Of a stretch of DNA of 64,000 nt, positions 33,033-43,914 are shown piece by piece (position 1 is the stretch's first letter; each line of letters starts with the position of its first letter). The notes below the pieces were generated by a model. That model saw nothing but the letters and a program-made list of their open reading frames with translations, was not told where the DNA came from and ran no database searches. Origin of the DNA: Flaviflexus sp. GTDB lineage: Bacteria; Actinomycetota; Actinomycetes; Actinomycetales; Actinomycetaceae. The stretch spans positions 1 through 64,000 of the forward strand of contig JAUNVM010000004.1 of NCBI GenBank assembly GCA_030537635.1. The letters run 5' to 3'. A program made the position numbers and the translations under genes.

Positions 33033-35533
33033 TGTTCCTCCTTGACCAAGACAGCAGCCGGCAGGCGGTCGAGCAGCTCGACCAGAGAAACCTGCCCGCC
33101 CTCGTAGACCTCATCGGTGAGTACGTCGCGCCAGCTGCCCTCCGGCAGGACGACGCTGTGTTCGCCAAAACCGCCGGTGGCCGCCAGGGTGGCGGAGAGC
33201 CGCTCGGTGATGATGCAGGCGGCCGGCTCGCCAGCACGGGTGCGAGCATAGGCAAAGGCGTGTCCGGTTGTGGCGGGCAGCACCTGATATCCCGAATGTT
33301 CGCCGACGAAGGCATCGGGCAGTTCCCGGCGGGTGCGCAGGATGCGGGAGACGATCCACAGCTTTTCTTCGCTCAAGGTGGCCTCTCCGCCCAGCCCGGA
33401 CTCGTCGAGGTGCTCGAGCAGGGGAGAGATCTGCCGGTAGTCAACCGGCCGGCGATTATCCGGGTCGACAAGCGAATTGTGGAGGACCTCTTCGCCCTGA
33501 TAATTGTCTGCCACACCCAGGCAGGTGAGCTGGATGGTCTTCGTGGCAAGCAGCGCGGCGCGCATGGCCGGAGCGGTGAGCTCGAAGAAGTCGGTGAACA
33601 GCTCGACGATCCTCTCATCGGTGATGAGGTAGCGGGCGTAGAGGAAGAGGGCCTGCTCGGCCTCCTCGGCCGGCTTCGTCCATGTCGTCCACGTCTTCTG
33701 CTCTCGGGAGGCCTTGCGCAGGTAGTCGATGAGCCGCTCGTGCTCGATCGGTCCGTCTTCCGTCCACGTGCCCCAGATGGTCTGCCACAGGAGATTCTCG
33801 GTGCGCCCATCGAGCGAGGCAGGGCGCTGCTTGGCCGAGTGCTCGCGGGCGGTGTCGAGGAGCTCGCGCCACTGCTCGGAGAACTGGGAAAGAATGCCGA
33901 TGCGGGCGCGGACATCCTCGCCGCGCTTGGTATCGTGCGTCGTGCCGAGCGTCATCGTGGCGGGCCAGGCAGGCATGGTCTTGGCAATCCACCCGTGCAT
34001 CTCGTCCGGAGAGTAGGTGGGCTTTTCCGGATTGGCGCCCACCTCGCAGGTCGAGGTGAGCAGGGTCCAACGGTAGAAGGCCGTATCCTCCACGCCCTTG
34101 GCCATGACCGGACCGCAGGTCTGCTGGAAGCGAATGATCGCCTCGGCGCGCTTGGCCTCATGGGTGCGACCCGCGGAGCCAATCTCCTCGCCGAGCAGCA
34201 GCTTGAGGACGATGTCAAGGGTTTCCGAGCGATCATCGGCCAGCCGCTTGCGCGCCCGATCGGCCGCCTCGGTCAGCGCCCGCTCCGACACCGGGGAGGG
34301 CGCCTCCCCGGGATGAATGTAGGCGCGATACCTGTCCATTTCGCAGATCAAGGCGAACAGGCAGTCATGGATGGAGCGGAAGGTGTGGTCGCGCAGCCGC
34401 ACGTCCTCGCGGCACAGGCCGGAGATGAGGTGGGCGAGACGGTCCAGCTCGGCGTACAGCGACGACGAGATGACCTCCTCCTTTGCCGCCATGATCATCG
34501 GTTCCAGATCGGCCGGGGAGTCCCCGGCAATCTGGTTGAGTAGGATGCCAAGATCGACGAGTCCGCGCGGATCGGTCTGCAGGGCTTGGATGCGCCATGC
34601 GGCGTCATATCCGGTGGTGCCGGCGATCGGCCACTCGCCCGGAAGCTCCTCGTCTCCATCGAGAATCTTCTCCGCGACAATCCAGGCCCCGCCCGTGGCC
34701 TCGGAGAGATTGCGGAAGTAGCCGCGTGGATCCGCGAGCCCATCCGGGTGGTCAATCCTAAAGCCGTCGATGAGGCCCTCATCGTGCAGCCGCAGCAGCA
34801 GCTCGTGGGTGGCCGAGAAGACCTCGTCATCCTCGACCCGGACGGCAGCCAGCGTGTCGACGTCGAAGAAGCGCCGGTAGTTGAGCTCCTCATCCGCCAC
34901 CCGCCAGTAGGCGAGCCGATAGAACTGCCGGTCCAGCAGCTCGGCCAGCGGCAGCGCCTCGGTGCCCTCCCGGACCGGGAAGACATGCTCGAAGTAGCGC
35001 AGCACCTTCTGCTCGCCCTCGTCCTCAAAGCCGGGAACCACCATCTCGTCCAAGGTGAGATCCCCGGAGGCAAGCACGGTGCCGATTCGCTGGCCCAGGA
35101 CGGGCATGAGCAAGCCGGCGCCGGCCTCGTCGAGGTTGAAATCGAACCATCGGTAGTAGGGGGAGTCCTCGCCGGTGCGAAGCACCGACCACAGGGCCCG
35201 GTTGAGGTAGAGCGGGGTGGGCACCGCCATGTGATTGGGCACCACGTCGACAATGACACCGAGATCCAGCTCGTGCGCCCGCGTCGCAAACGACCTAAAG
35301 CCGGTCTCGCCGCCCATCTCCTCGCTGATCGCGCTGTGATCGACCACGTCATAGCCATGGGTCGAGCCCGGCGTGGCCTGGAGGATGGGGGAGCAGTAAA
35401 CGTCGGTGACGCCGAGCTCCTTGAGGTAGGGGAGAAGATCACGCGCCTGCGAGAAGGGCAGCTCGGGCCCCAGCTGCAGACGATACGTCGAATTCGGGAG
35501 CCGGTGTCCTTCGGCAGGGGTGTGCGAGTGCAT
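33029..35533 (-). CDS. treY: maltooligosyl trehalose synthase TreY
   Basis: TreY (GH13) rearranges the reducing-end alpha-1,4 linkage of a maltooligosaccharide to alpha,alpha-1,1. The 834-residue protein starts with the family motif NSTYRLQLGPELPF and has VIVDVVPNHMAVPTP, the nucleophile in GFRIDHPDGLADP and the acid in IVAEKILDGDEELP. Its ATG overlaps the glgX stop (TAATG) and its stop overlaps treZ. Confidence 0.95.
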   Translation of the reverse strand: MHSHTPAEGHRLPNSTYRLQLGPELPFSQARDLLPYLKELGVTDVYCSPILQATPGSTHGYDVVDHSAISEEMGGETGFRSFATRAHELDLGVIVDVVPNHMAVPTPLYLNRALWSVLRTGEDSPYYRWFDFNLDEAGAGLLMPVLGQRIGTVLASGDLTLDEMVVPGFEDEGEQKVLRYFEHVFPVREGTEALPLAELLDRQFYRLAYWRVADEELNYRRFFDVDTLAAVRVEDDEVFSATHELLLRLHDEGLIDGFRIDHPDGLADPRGYFRNLSEATGGAWIVAEKILDGDEELPGEWPIAGTTGYDAAWRIQALQTDPRGLVDLGILLNQIAGDSPADLEPMIMAAKEEVISSSLYAELDRLAHLISGLCREDVRLRDHTFRSIHDCLFALICEMDRYRAYIHPGEAPSPVSERALTEAADRARKRLADDRSETLDIVLKLLLGEEIGSAGRTHEAKRAEAIIRFQQTCGPVMAKGVEDTAFYRWTLLTSTCEVGANPEKPTYSPDEMHGWIAKTMPAWPATMTLGTTHDTKRGEDVRARIGILSQFSEQWRELLDTAREHSAKQRPASLDGRTENLLWQTIWGTWTEDGPIEHERLIDYLRKASREQKTWTTWTKPAEEAEQALFLYARYLITDERIVELFTDFFELTAPAMRAALLATKTIQLTCLGVADNYQGEEVLHNSLVDPDNRRPVDYRQISPLLEHLDESGLGGEATLSEEKLWIVSRILRTRRELPDAFVGEHSGYQVLPATTGHAFAYARTRAGEPAACIITERLSATLAATGGFGEHSVVLPEGSWRDVLTDEVYEGGQVSLVELLDRLPAAVLVKEEQ

Positions 35534-37908
35534 TACTTCTCCTCATCCTCTACTGTCTCATCGACAAGCTCAGTTTCCGAGTCCTCGTCCTGCTCCTGCT
35601 CAGTATCTGCCTGTTCAGCATCAGCTCGGTCAGACTGGTTGGTCTCTTGAGCATCCTCGTTCAGCCCGGCGTCCGGTTCGGCGGGGGTCTTCGCGCCGAG
35701 CTGTGCGGTCTCTCGGTCGACCTCCTCGGCCAGGGCTACGGTCGGGTCGTTCTCGCGCTGTTCGGCGAGGGCCTCGGCCTCCGCGCGGGTGCGCGGCTCG
35801 GTGTAGGGGCGGCGCAGGATAACAATGGAGCGCCCGCCGACAACGAATGTTTCCTCGGCGTCGTGGGAGGCGGAGGGATCCGCCGGCGACATCGTATTAA
35901 TCGCCTCGTACCAGGTCATCCCGTAGGACTCGGCCGGCAGCGTGAAAGAGATTTCTTCGGCGTCGGCGTTGATGAGCAGGAGGAGATCATCATCGATGAT
36001 CTCCTGGCCGCGATGATCGGGCTCGGGAATGGCCTGGCCGTTGAGGTAGACCATGACGGACTTGGCGTACCAGGTATTCCAGTCCGAGTCCTCCATCTTC
36101 TCTCCCGTCGGCCGCATCCATTCGATGTCGCCAATGTTCGACTGGCCGCCGTGGAAGGAATCCCCGGCGAAGAAGCGGCGGCGGCGCAGCACGGGATGGT
36201 TGTGCCGCAGCTGAATCATCTTCGCGGTGAACTTGAGAAGGTCCGTCTGGTCCTTATTGAGGTCCCAGTTCACCCAGGAGATCTCATTGTCCTGGCAGTA
36301 CGTGTTGTTATTGCCGCCCTGGGTGCGGCCCATCTCATCGCCGTGGGCGATCATGGGCACGCCCTGGGAGATAAGGAGGGTGGTGAGGAAGTTGCGCTGC
36401 TGGCGGGCCCGAAGCTTGAGCACCTCGGGATCGTCCGTGGGGCCTTCGGCACCGCAGTTCCACGAGCGGTTATGAGACTCGCCATCTCCACCGCCCTCCT
36501 GGTTAGCCTCATTGCGCTTCTCGTTATAGGACACGAGGTCGCGCAGGGTGAATCCGTCGTGGGCGGTAACAAAATTGATCGAGGCCATGGGCCGGCGACC
36601 CGAATGCTCGTACAGGTCGGAGGAGCCGGTGAGCCGGCTCGCCAGCTCGGAGAGCACCGAGGGCTCGCCACGCCAAAAATCGCGCACCGTGTCGCGATAC
36701 TTGCCATTCCACTCGGTCCACAGGGGCGGGAAGCCGCCCACCTGATATCCGCCCGGGCCCACGTCCCACGGCTCAGCAATGAGCTTGACCTGGGAAATCA
36801 GTGGATCCTGCTGGATGATGTCGAAGAAGGCGGACAGCCGGTCGACATCGTGCAGCTCGCGGGCCAGAGTGGAGGCCAGGTCGAAGCGGAAGCCGTCGAC
36901 GTGCATCTCCGAGATCCAGTACCGCAGCGAGTCCATGATGAGCTGGAGGGTGTGCGGGGAGGACATCTTCAGGGAGTTGCCGGTTCCGGTGGTGTCGAAG
37001 TAGTGCGCCTCATCGCCCTCGACCAGGCGATAGTAGGAGGCATTGTCGATGCCGCGCATGGACAGGGTGGGGCCCATGTGATTGCCCTCGGCGGTGTGGT
37101 TATACACCACGTCCATGATGACCTCAATGCCCTCCTCGTGGAAGGCCTTGACCATCGACTTGAATTCCTCGACCTGCTCGCCGCGGGTACCCCGACCGGC
37201 GTAGTCATTGTGCGGGGCGAAGAAGCCGATCGTGTTGTAGCCCCAATAGTTCGACAGACCCTTGGCTCGAAGATAGGTGTCGTTGACGAACTGGTGGCAC
37301 GGCATGAGCTCGATGGCGGTGATGCCAAGCTTGTGCAGATGCTCGAGGATGACCGGATGGGCGAGGCCGGCGTAGGTGCCGCGGAGCTCCTCGGGAATAT
37401 CCGGGTGGAGCATGGTCATGCCCTTGACATGGGCCTCGTAGATCACCGAGTCGTGGTATTCGTGGCCCGGCGGCCGATCATGACCCCAGTCAAAGTAGGG
37501 ATTGATGACGACGGAGGTCATCGTATGCCCCAGCGAATCTTCCTCGTTACGCTCATCCGGGTTGTCGAATTGATAGGAGAAGTTGGCCGGAGAGTTGTCG
37601 ACGTAGCCGTCAATCGCCTTGGCATACGGGTCCAGTAGCAGCTTGGAGGGATCGCACCGGTGCCCGTGATCGGGATCGTAGGGGCCGTAGACGCGATATC
37701 CGTAGCGCTGCCCGGGGCGCAGGCCCGGAATATAGCAGTGCCAAACGTAGGCATCGACTTCGGTGACCTCGATACGGGTCTCGTTCTTCTCGTCGTCAAG
37801 CAGGCAGAGTTCAACCCTGTCGGCGACCGAGGAGTAAAGCGCAAAATTCGTTCCCGTTCCATCGAAGGTTGCTCCGAGGGGATAGGGATGACCAGGCCAG
37901 ATTTCCAT
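35533..37908 (-). CDS. glgX: glycogen debranching enzyme GlgX/TreX with acidic C-terminal extension
   Basis: GlgX/TreX hydrolyses alpha-1,6 branches of glycogen, supplying linear chains to TreY. The 791-residue protein has the GH13 isoamylase motifs EVIMDVVYNHTAEGN, the nucleophile in GFRFDLASTL, the acid in LIAEPWDVGPGGYQVG and FVTAHDGFTLRDLV. The enzyme proper ends near 700. The last ~90 residues are Ala/Glu/Asp-rich and low-complexity, an extra tail not usual in the family. The ATG at 37908 is first in the glgX-treY-treZ operon, which converts glycogen to trehalose. Confidence 0.94.
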   Translation of the reverse strand: MEIWPGHPYPLGATFDGTGTNFALYSSVADRVELCLLDDEKNETRIEVTEVDAYVWHCYIPGLRPGQRYGYRVYGPYDPDHGHRCDPSKLLLDPYAKAIDGYVDNSPANFSYQFDNPDERNEEDSLGHTMTSVVINPYFDWGHDRPPGHEYHDSVIYEAHVKGMTMLHPDIPEELRGTYAGLAHPVILEHLHKLGITAIELMPCHQFVNDTYLRAKGLSNYWGYNTIGFFAPHNDYAGRGTRGEQVEEFKSMVKAFHEEGIEVIMDVVYNHTAEGNHMGPTLSMRGIDNASYYRLVEGDEAHYFDTTGTGNSLKMSSPHTLQLIMDSLRYWISEMHVDGFRFDLASTLARELHDVDRLSAFFDIIQQDPLISQVKLIAEPWDVGPGGYQVGGFPPLWTEWNGKYRDTVRDFWRGEPSVLSELASRLTGSSDLYEHSGRRPMASINFVTAHDGFTLRDLVSYNEKRNEANQEGGGDGESHNRSWNCGAEGPTDDPEVLKLRARQQRNFLTTLLISQGVPMIAHGDEMGRTQGGNNNTYCQDNEISWVNWDLNKDQTDLLKFTAKMIQLRHNHPVLRRRRFFAGDSFHGGQSNIGDIEWMRPTGEKMEDSDWNTWYAKSVMVYLNGQAIPEPDHRGQEIIDDDLLLLINADAEEISFTLPAESYGMTWYEAINTMSPADPSASHDAEETFVVGGRSIVILRRPYTEPRTRAEAEALAEQRENDPTVALAEEVDRETAQLGAKTPAEPDAGLNEDAQETNQSDRADAEQADTEQEQDEDSETELVDETVEDEEK

Positions 37909-37931
37909 AGAACTACACTCTCATGTTCTGC

Positions 37932-37960
37932 TGACTAAACCAGCGTGGAGGGTTGTGCAA
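37932..37960 (-). promoter_or_regulatory. candidate promoter of the glgX-treY-treZ operon
   Basis: On the minus strand TTGCAC (37955-37960) and TAGTCA (37932-37937) are 17 bases apart, about 24 bases before the glgX ATG. Confidence 0.45.
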
Positions 37961-37979
37961 CTGTTCTCAACGCCGCTCC

Positions 37980-38009
37980 AAAACGAAAGCCCCGAGGAAA
38001 ACTCGGGGC
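37980..38009 (-). terminator. terminator of tRNA-Val(CAC)
   Basis: GCCCCGAG and its complement (37989-37996 with 38002-38009) form an eight-bp stem around a five-base loop. Read on the minus strand, TTTCGTTTT follows. It starts five bases after the tRNA 3' end. Confidence 0.85.
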
Positions 38010-38013
38010 CGGG

Positions 38014-38085
38014 TGGGCGATACTGGGTTCGAACCAGTGACCTCCTCGGTGTGAACGAGGCGCTCTACCACTGAGCCAATCGCCC
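38014..38085 (-). tRNA. tRNA-Val (anticodon CAC)
   Basis: A complete 72-nt cloverleaf. The acceptor stem GGGCGAT pairs with ATCGCCC, the anticodon stem CCTCG/CGAGG encloses TTCACAC with anticodon CAC, and the T-arm has the GTTCGAACC loop. CCA is not encoded. It reads GUG codons, which are frequent in this GC-rich genome. Confidence 0.95.
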
Positions 38086-38111
38086 GCGGGCTCGAAAGCC
38101 TGCAGGACTAG

Positions 38112-38140
38112 AGAATACCGCCCCGGGGCTCCCCCGGCAA
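38112..38140 (-). promoter_or_regulatory. promoter of tRNA-Val(CAC)
   Basis: Minus-strand TTGCCG (38135-38140) and TATTCT (38112-38117) with a 17-base spacer, about 26 bases before the mature 5' end. Confidence 0.6.
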
Positions 38141-38196
38141 ATAATGGGTCGATCGACAGGTGGAGACGTGGGGATGATCACGACTTGCTCACGGGT

Positions 38197-38226
38197 TTGC
38201 CAAGTACGCATCTCCATGGCTATATT
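38197..38226 (+). promoter_or_regulatory. promoter of the tRNA-Gly-Cys-Val operon
   Basis: TTGCCA (38197-38202) and TATATT (38221-38226) are 18 bases apart; the first tRNA begins 34 bases after the -10. Confidence 0.65.
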
Positions 38227-38260
38227 GATGGGGCACCTCCGGGAAACCGGAAGCCAGCAC

Positions 38261-38333
38261 GCGGATGTGGCTCAGTTGGTAGAGCATCACCTTGCCAAGG
38301 TGAGGGTCGCGGGTTCGAGTCCCGTCATCCGCT
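38261..38333 (+). tRNA. tRNA-Gly (anticodon GCC)
   Basis: A 73-nt cloverleaf: acceptor GCGGATG/CATCCGC, D-arm with AGTTGGTAGA, anticodon stem CACC/GGTG around TTGCCAA and T-loop GTTCGAGTC. CCA is not encoded. Confidence 0.95.
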
Positions 38334-38357
38334 CGGAGGAGCCTAGAGGTTCCACAC

Positions 38358-38428
38358 GGTGGGTTGGCCGAGAGGCGAGGCAACGGCCTGCAAAGCCGTG
38401 TACACGGGTTCGAATCCCGTACCCACCT
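38358..38428 (+). tRNA. tRNA-Cys (anticodon GCA)
   Basis: A 71-nt cloverleaf: acceptor GGTGGGT/ACCCACC, anticodon stem ACGGC/GCCGT around CTGCAAA, T-loop GTTCGAATC. It is 24 bases after tRNA-Gly; CCA is not encoded. Confidence 0.95.
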
Positions 38429-38444
38429 CGCAAGAATATTGCAT

Positions 38445-38519
38445 GGGCGATTGGCGCAGCGGTAGCGCGCTTCCCTGACACGGAAGAGGTCACTGGTTCG
38501 AACCCAGTATCGCCCACCA
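38445..38519 (+). tRNA. tRNA-Val (anticodon GAC), CCA encoded
   Basis: Acceptor GGGCGAT/ATCGCCC, anticodon stem CTTCC/GGAAG around CTGACAC. The discriminator A at 38516 is followed by CCA at 38517-38519, unlike the other three tRNAs here. Its 3' half is identical to that of the tRNA-Val(CAC) gene on the opposite strand. Confidence 0.95.
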
Positions 38520-38520
38520 G

Positions 38521-38546
38521 AAGCGAGCCACTGGCTCGCTTTTTTC
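38521..38546 (+). terminator. rho-independent terminator of the tRNA operon
   Basis: AAGCGAGCC (38521-38529) pairs with GGCTCGCTT (38533-38541) around ACT and runs into TTTTT. This is the best canonical terminator in the window. Confidence 0.92.
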
Positions 38547-38633
38547 GTCTCCGGATACCGTTATCCCCTTCTGTCAGCTTGGCTCGCTGCTCCGCGCCCG
38601 CCGCGCCCGCGCTCCCATCTGCGCCGCGCCCGG

Positions 38634-38662
38634 TATGATGGCCCCGTGCACCGATTGGTGCA
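38634..38662 (+). promoter_or_regulatory. -10 box and leader hairpin of thrS
   Basis: TATGAT at 38634-38639 should start transcription near 38646. The first bases of the transcript can form TGCACC-GATT-GGTGCA (38647-38662). The leader is only about 40 bases, too short for a T-box; the hairpin may stabilise the 5' end. Confidence 0.5.
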
Positions 38663-38686
38663 TGGAAGAACCCAGGAGGAGACTTC

Positions 38687-40692
<2,006 letters not shown>

Positions 40693-40696
<4 letters not shown>

Positions 40697-41229
40697 TGCA
40701 CGAGGCGGCAGAGTTTCCCGGCGAACCGGATGGCTTTCAGCGCCTGTGGACCCCGCACCGGGCGGCCTACGTGGGCCGGGATAAGGAACCGAGCGGACAC
40801 GAACCCGACTGCCCGTTTTGTTCGGCCCCGAAGGGCAGCGATGAGGAGGGGCTGATCGTGGCCCGGGGTGAGCACACCTTCTGCGTGCTCAACCTGTTTC
40901 CGTACAATGCCGGACATCTGCTCGTGTGTACCTACCGGCACGTGGCCGATTACGCCGAACTCACCGAGGAAGAGCGAGTGGAGATGGGGGAGATGACGGC
41001 GAAGGCCATGACGGTCATTCGCTCCGCCATGAGCCCCGCCGGCTTCAATCTCGGCATGAACCAGGGTCAGGTGGCCGGTGCCGGGATCGCCGCCCACATT
41101 CACCAGCACATCGTGCCCAGGTGGCTCGGGGACGCTAACTTCTTCCCCATCATCGGGCGCACCAAGGCGGTTCCCGCCCTGCTGGCCGATACCCGCGCGC
41201 AGCTGGCGAAGGCGTGGTTGGAGTGCTGA
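40693..41229 (+). CDS. HIT-domain hydrolase/phosphorylase (Ap4A phosphorylase-like)
   Basis: A 178-residue HIT protein with the triad His135-x-His137-x-His139 ([10 protein letters not shown]) and CPFC (Cys40, Cys43) typical of Rv2613c-like diadenosine tetraphosphate phosphorylases. These act on AppppA, a by-product of aminoacyl-tRNA synthetases, which fits the coupling to thrS. ATG 40693 and ATG 40696 are both usable. It overlaps pgsA by seven bases. Confidence 0.9.
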
Positions 41230-41834
41230 GCCGCTCCGGACGCCCGCTCGCCCAGGCGCTGTTTGGCCCGATCGCCAAGGTGTTTATCCGCGCCGGCATC
41301 ACCGCCGACCAGGTGACCATTGCCGGAACCGTGCTCACCAGCGCGCTCGCCCTTACCCTCATTCCCACCAATCACCTCATCCTCGGCCCCTGGCTCATCT
41401 TGGCCGCCGTCATCTTCGATAATCTTGACGGCCAGATCGCCCGGCGCACCGGCACCTCCTCGGCGTGGGGTGCCTTCCTCGATTCGACGATGGACAGGAT
41501 TGCCGACGGGGCACTCTTCCTTGCCGTGGGGATGTGGGCCTGGCAGTATGCCGACGATTCGCTTCGGGCCTGGACGCTTGCCGGCACCGCGCTCGCCATG
41601 TGGCTTGGCTCCGTCGTTCCCTATGCCAGGGCGCGGGCTGAGTCCATCGGCGCCGAAGCCAATGTCGGGCTGGCGGAGCGGGCCGACCGCCTCGCCGTCA
41701 TCCTCATCGTCCTTTTCCTCACCGGCCTGGGCCTGGGGCAGTGGTGGATCACCGCCGGGGTGTGGCTGCTCTCCCTCGGCGCCGCCATCACCATCGTCCA
41801 GCGCATCATCGTCGTGGCCCAACAGAAGAAATGA
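41223..41834 (+). CDS. pgsA: CDP-alcohol phosphatidyltransferase, likely phosphatidylinositol phosphate synthase PgsA
   Basis: By cluster this enzyme should make phosphatidylinositol phosphate from CDP-diacylglycerol and inositol 1-phosphate. The 203-residue membrane protein has the eight-residue signature DxxDGxxAR...GxxxDxxxD, with Asp66, Asp69, Asp87 and Asp91. Hydrophobic segments flank it. The GTG at 41223 is chosen over 41214 because it sits closest to the conserved N-terminus. The stop overlaps the acyltransferase (ATGA). Confidence 0.88.
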   Translation: MLSRSGRPLAQALFGPIAKVFIRAGITADQVTIAGTVLTSALALTLIPTNHLILGPWLILAAVIFDNLDGQIARRTGTSSAWGAFLDSTMDRIADGALFLAVGMWAWQYADDSLRAWTLAGTALAMWLGSVVPYARARAESIGAEANVGLAERADRLAVILIVLFLTGLGLGQWWITAGVWLLSLGAAITIVQRIIVVAQQKK

Positions 41835-42790
41835 TCGACACGTATTCAGTCTTCGCGGCCGCCCGGAAGGCGGTGGAGATCCTGCCCGAGTCGGTCGGCC
41901 GGGCCCTTTTCGATGCCGCGGGGGCGATAGCCGGGTGCCTGCCGCTTGCCGGGGTTACCCAGCTGAAGAAGAACTACGCGCGGGTCGCACCCCCGGGCAC
42001 GGATCTTCGCCGGGCCGCAATCCGGGGCATGCGCAACTACCTGCGCTACTACTATGAGATCTTCCGCCTCTCGGTTATTCCCACCGAGAATCTTGATGAG
42101 CGGGTGTGGCTGGTGGATGGGGAGCACATGCGGGCCAGCTTTGCCGCCGGCCGGCCGGTGCCGGCAGCCCTGCTCCATTCGGGCAACTGGGATCTTGCCG
42201 GGGCCTGGTCCGAGCACTATCTCGCCCACGTTGTCACCGTGGCCGAAAAGCTTAAAGACGAGCGGCTGGTCGAGGGCTTCGTGCGCTTCCGCCAGCGTCT
42301 CGGCATGACGATCCACCTCTCCGTTCCCGGCGTTTTTTCCACCCTCGTGGATGATGCTCACGGGGCCACCCTACTGCCGCTGCTCGCCGACCGGGATCTG
42401 CGGGCCAGCGGGGTGACCGTCCGCTTGTGCGGGCACGAGGCCATGGTGGCCGCGGGCCCGGCTTCGCTCGCCCAGCACACGGGAGAGCCCCTCGTTCCCA
42501 TCTGTATCAAGCACATCCGCCTCGATGCGGCCACACGGAAGGCTGCGGGGACGCCATGGGGCCTTGAGGTACGGGCCATGGGGGAGATTCACCCCGGGGC
42601 GGGCCCCGCGGATCCACCCGAGGTTCGGCGCGCCGATGTGGAGCGCATGTGCCAGGAATGGATGGAGCTCATCGAGCCGTGGCTGAAAGAGAATTACGAG
42701 CATTGGCACATGCTGCAAAAGGTGTTTGTCGCGGATCTGGATCGCCAGCGGCTCGCCCGGGCCCGCCAACAGATGAAGGAGGGGGCATGA
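41831..42790 (+). CDS. patA: phosphatidylinositol mannoside acyltransferase (PatA-like)
   Basis: A 319-residue membrane-associated acyltransferase of the LpxL/HtrB family. In mycobacteria PatA acylates the mannose of PIM. The catalytic HxxxxD motif is His116...Asp121 in LHSGNWDLAG, and further family elements (LLADRD, GEPLVPI) follow. It overlaps pgsA and pimA by ATGA on both sides. The role is taken from the conserved gene order. Confidence 0.87.
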   Translation: MIDTYSVFAAARKAVEILPESVGRALFDAAGAIAGCLPLAGVTQLKKNYARVAPPGTDLRRAAIRGMRNYLRYYYEIFRLSVIPTENLDERVWLVDGEHMRASFAAGRPVPAALLHSGNWDLAGAWSEHYLAHVVTVAEKLKDERLVEGFVRFRQRLGMTIHLSVPGVFSTLVDDAHGATLLPLLADRDLRASGVTVRLCGHEAMVAAGPASLAQHTGEPLVPICIKHIRLDAATRKAAGTPWGLEVRAMGEIHPGAGPADPPEVRRADVERMCQEWMELIEPWLKENYEHWHMLQKVFVADLDRQRLARARQQMKEGA

Positions 42791-43914
42791 GAATCGGCAT
42801 TGCCTGCCCGTATTCGTGGGATGTGCCGGGGGGAGTGCAGTTCCATATTCGTGACGTTGCCGAGGAGTTCATCCGGCGCGGTCACGAGGTTTCCGTCATC
42901 GCCCCGGCCTCCGAAGGCACCGAGGTGCCCGACTTCGTTGAGGCCACCGGCGCCGCCATTCCCATTCCCTACAACGGGTCGGTAGCCCGCCTCGCCTTTG
43001 GCCCCCGCGTCAACCATCAGGTGCGCAAGTGGCTCGAGGCGGGAAGTTTCGATGTGGTGCACGTGCACGAGCCCTTCGTTCCCTCGCTGGCGATGTTGGC
43101 GCTCATGAGCGCGGAATGCCCGGTCGTCTCCACCTTTCACACGGCGATCGATCGATCGAAGTTCCTCTCGCTGGCGGCCCCCTTCCTTGTTCCCGTCCTG
43201 GAAAAGATCCAGGCCCGCATCGCCGTTTCCGAGGAGGCTCGACGCACCGCCGTCGAACACCTGGGTGGGGATGCCTACGTCATTCCCAACGGCGTCAACG
43301 TCGAGTACTTTGCCAAGGCCGGCCGCGATGATCGCTTTGCCGGCCCCGGCCCCACGCTCGCTTTCCTCGGTCGCATCGATGAGCCACGCAAGGGCCTGCC
43401 CATCCTCGCCGCCGCCATCGGCCGGGTGCGCGAACAGCATCCGGATCTGCGAGTTTTCGTTGCCGGGCGGGGAGATAATGCCGAGGCCCTCAATGTTTTG
43501 GGCGAGCATGCCGACTGCGTGACCTTCCTCGGCTCGGTAAGCGAGGAAGACAAGGCGAAGATGCTGGCCTCGGTCGATATTTACGTCGCCCCGCAAACCG
43601 GTGGAGAATCCTTTGGTATCGTCCTCGTCGAGGCCATGAGCGCGGGTTCCTTCGTTGTCTCCTCCGATATTCCGGCCTTCCGCGCAGTCCTTGAGCAGGG
43701 CCGGCTCGGTGATCATTTCGCCAATGGGGATGCCGAGGATCTGGCCCGGGTCATCCTCGCCGCACTCGCCGAACCGCAGCGCCGGCGGGACACCATTGAG
43801 GAGGCCGCGAAGGCGGCCTGGCGCTACGACTGGTCGACGGTGGCCTCCCAGGTTCTCTCCGTCTACTCGATTGCCATCAAAACCGCGACGTACGACCTGG
43901 AGGACTGGTCATGA
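42787..43914 (+). CDS. pimA: phosphatidylinositol alpha-mannosyltransferase PimA
   Basis: PimA transfers the first mannose from GDP-mannose to phosphatidylinositol. The 375-residue GT4/GT-B enzyme begins RIGIACPYSWDVPGGVQFH, the N-terminal acceptor-binding loop, and has the C-terminal ExxxxxxxE motif in GGESFGIVLVEAM. It overlaps patA (ATGA). With pgsA and patA it indicates that this organism makes PIM or lipoglycans. Confidence 0.93.
   Translation: MRIGIACPYSWDVPGGVQFHIRDVAEEFIRRGHEVSVIAPASEGTEVPDFVEATGAAIPIPYNGSVARLAFGPRVNHQVRKWLEAGSFDVVHVHEPFVPSLAMLALMSAECPVVSTFHTAIDRSKFLSLAAPFLVPVLEKIQARIAVSEEARRTAVEHLGGDAYVIPNGVNVEYFAKAGRDDRFAGPGPTLAFLGRIDEPRKGLPILAAAIGRVREQHPDLRVFVAGRGDNAEALNVLGEHADCVTFLGSVSEEDKAKMLASVDIYVAPQTGGESFGIVLVEAMSAGSFVVSSDIPAFRAVLEQGRLGDHFANGDAEDLARVILAALAEPQRRRDTIEEAAKAAWRYDWSTVASQVLSVYSIAIKTATYDLEDWS

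Noticed and set aside
35647-37638. 663-codon open frame on the plus strand antisense to glgX
   Set aside because: It is the mirror frame of a clearly conserved enzyme gene. Its product is low in family motifs, and long antisense frames are expected at this GC content.
38640-38686. T-box riboswitch upstream of thrS
   Set aside because: The leader from the TATGAT box is only about 40 bases, and no T-box consensus or antiterminator is present; actinobacterial T-boxes usually precede ileS.
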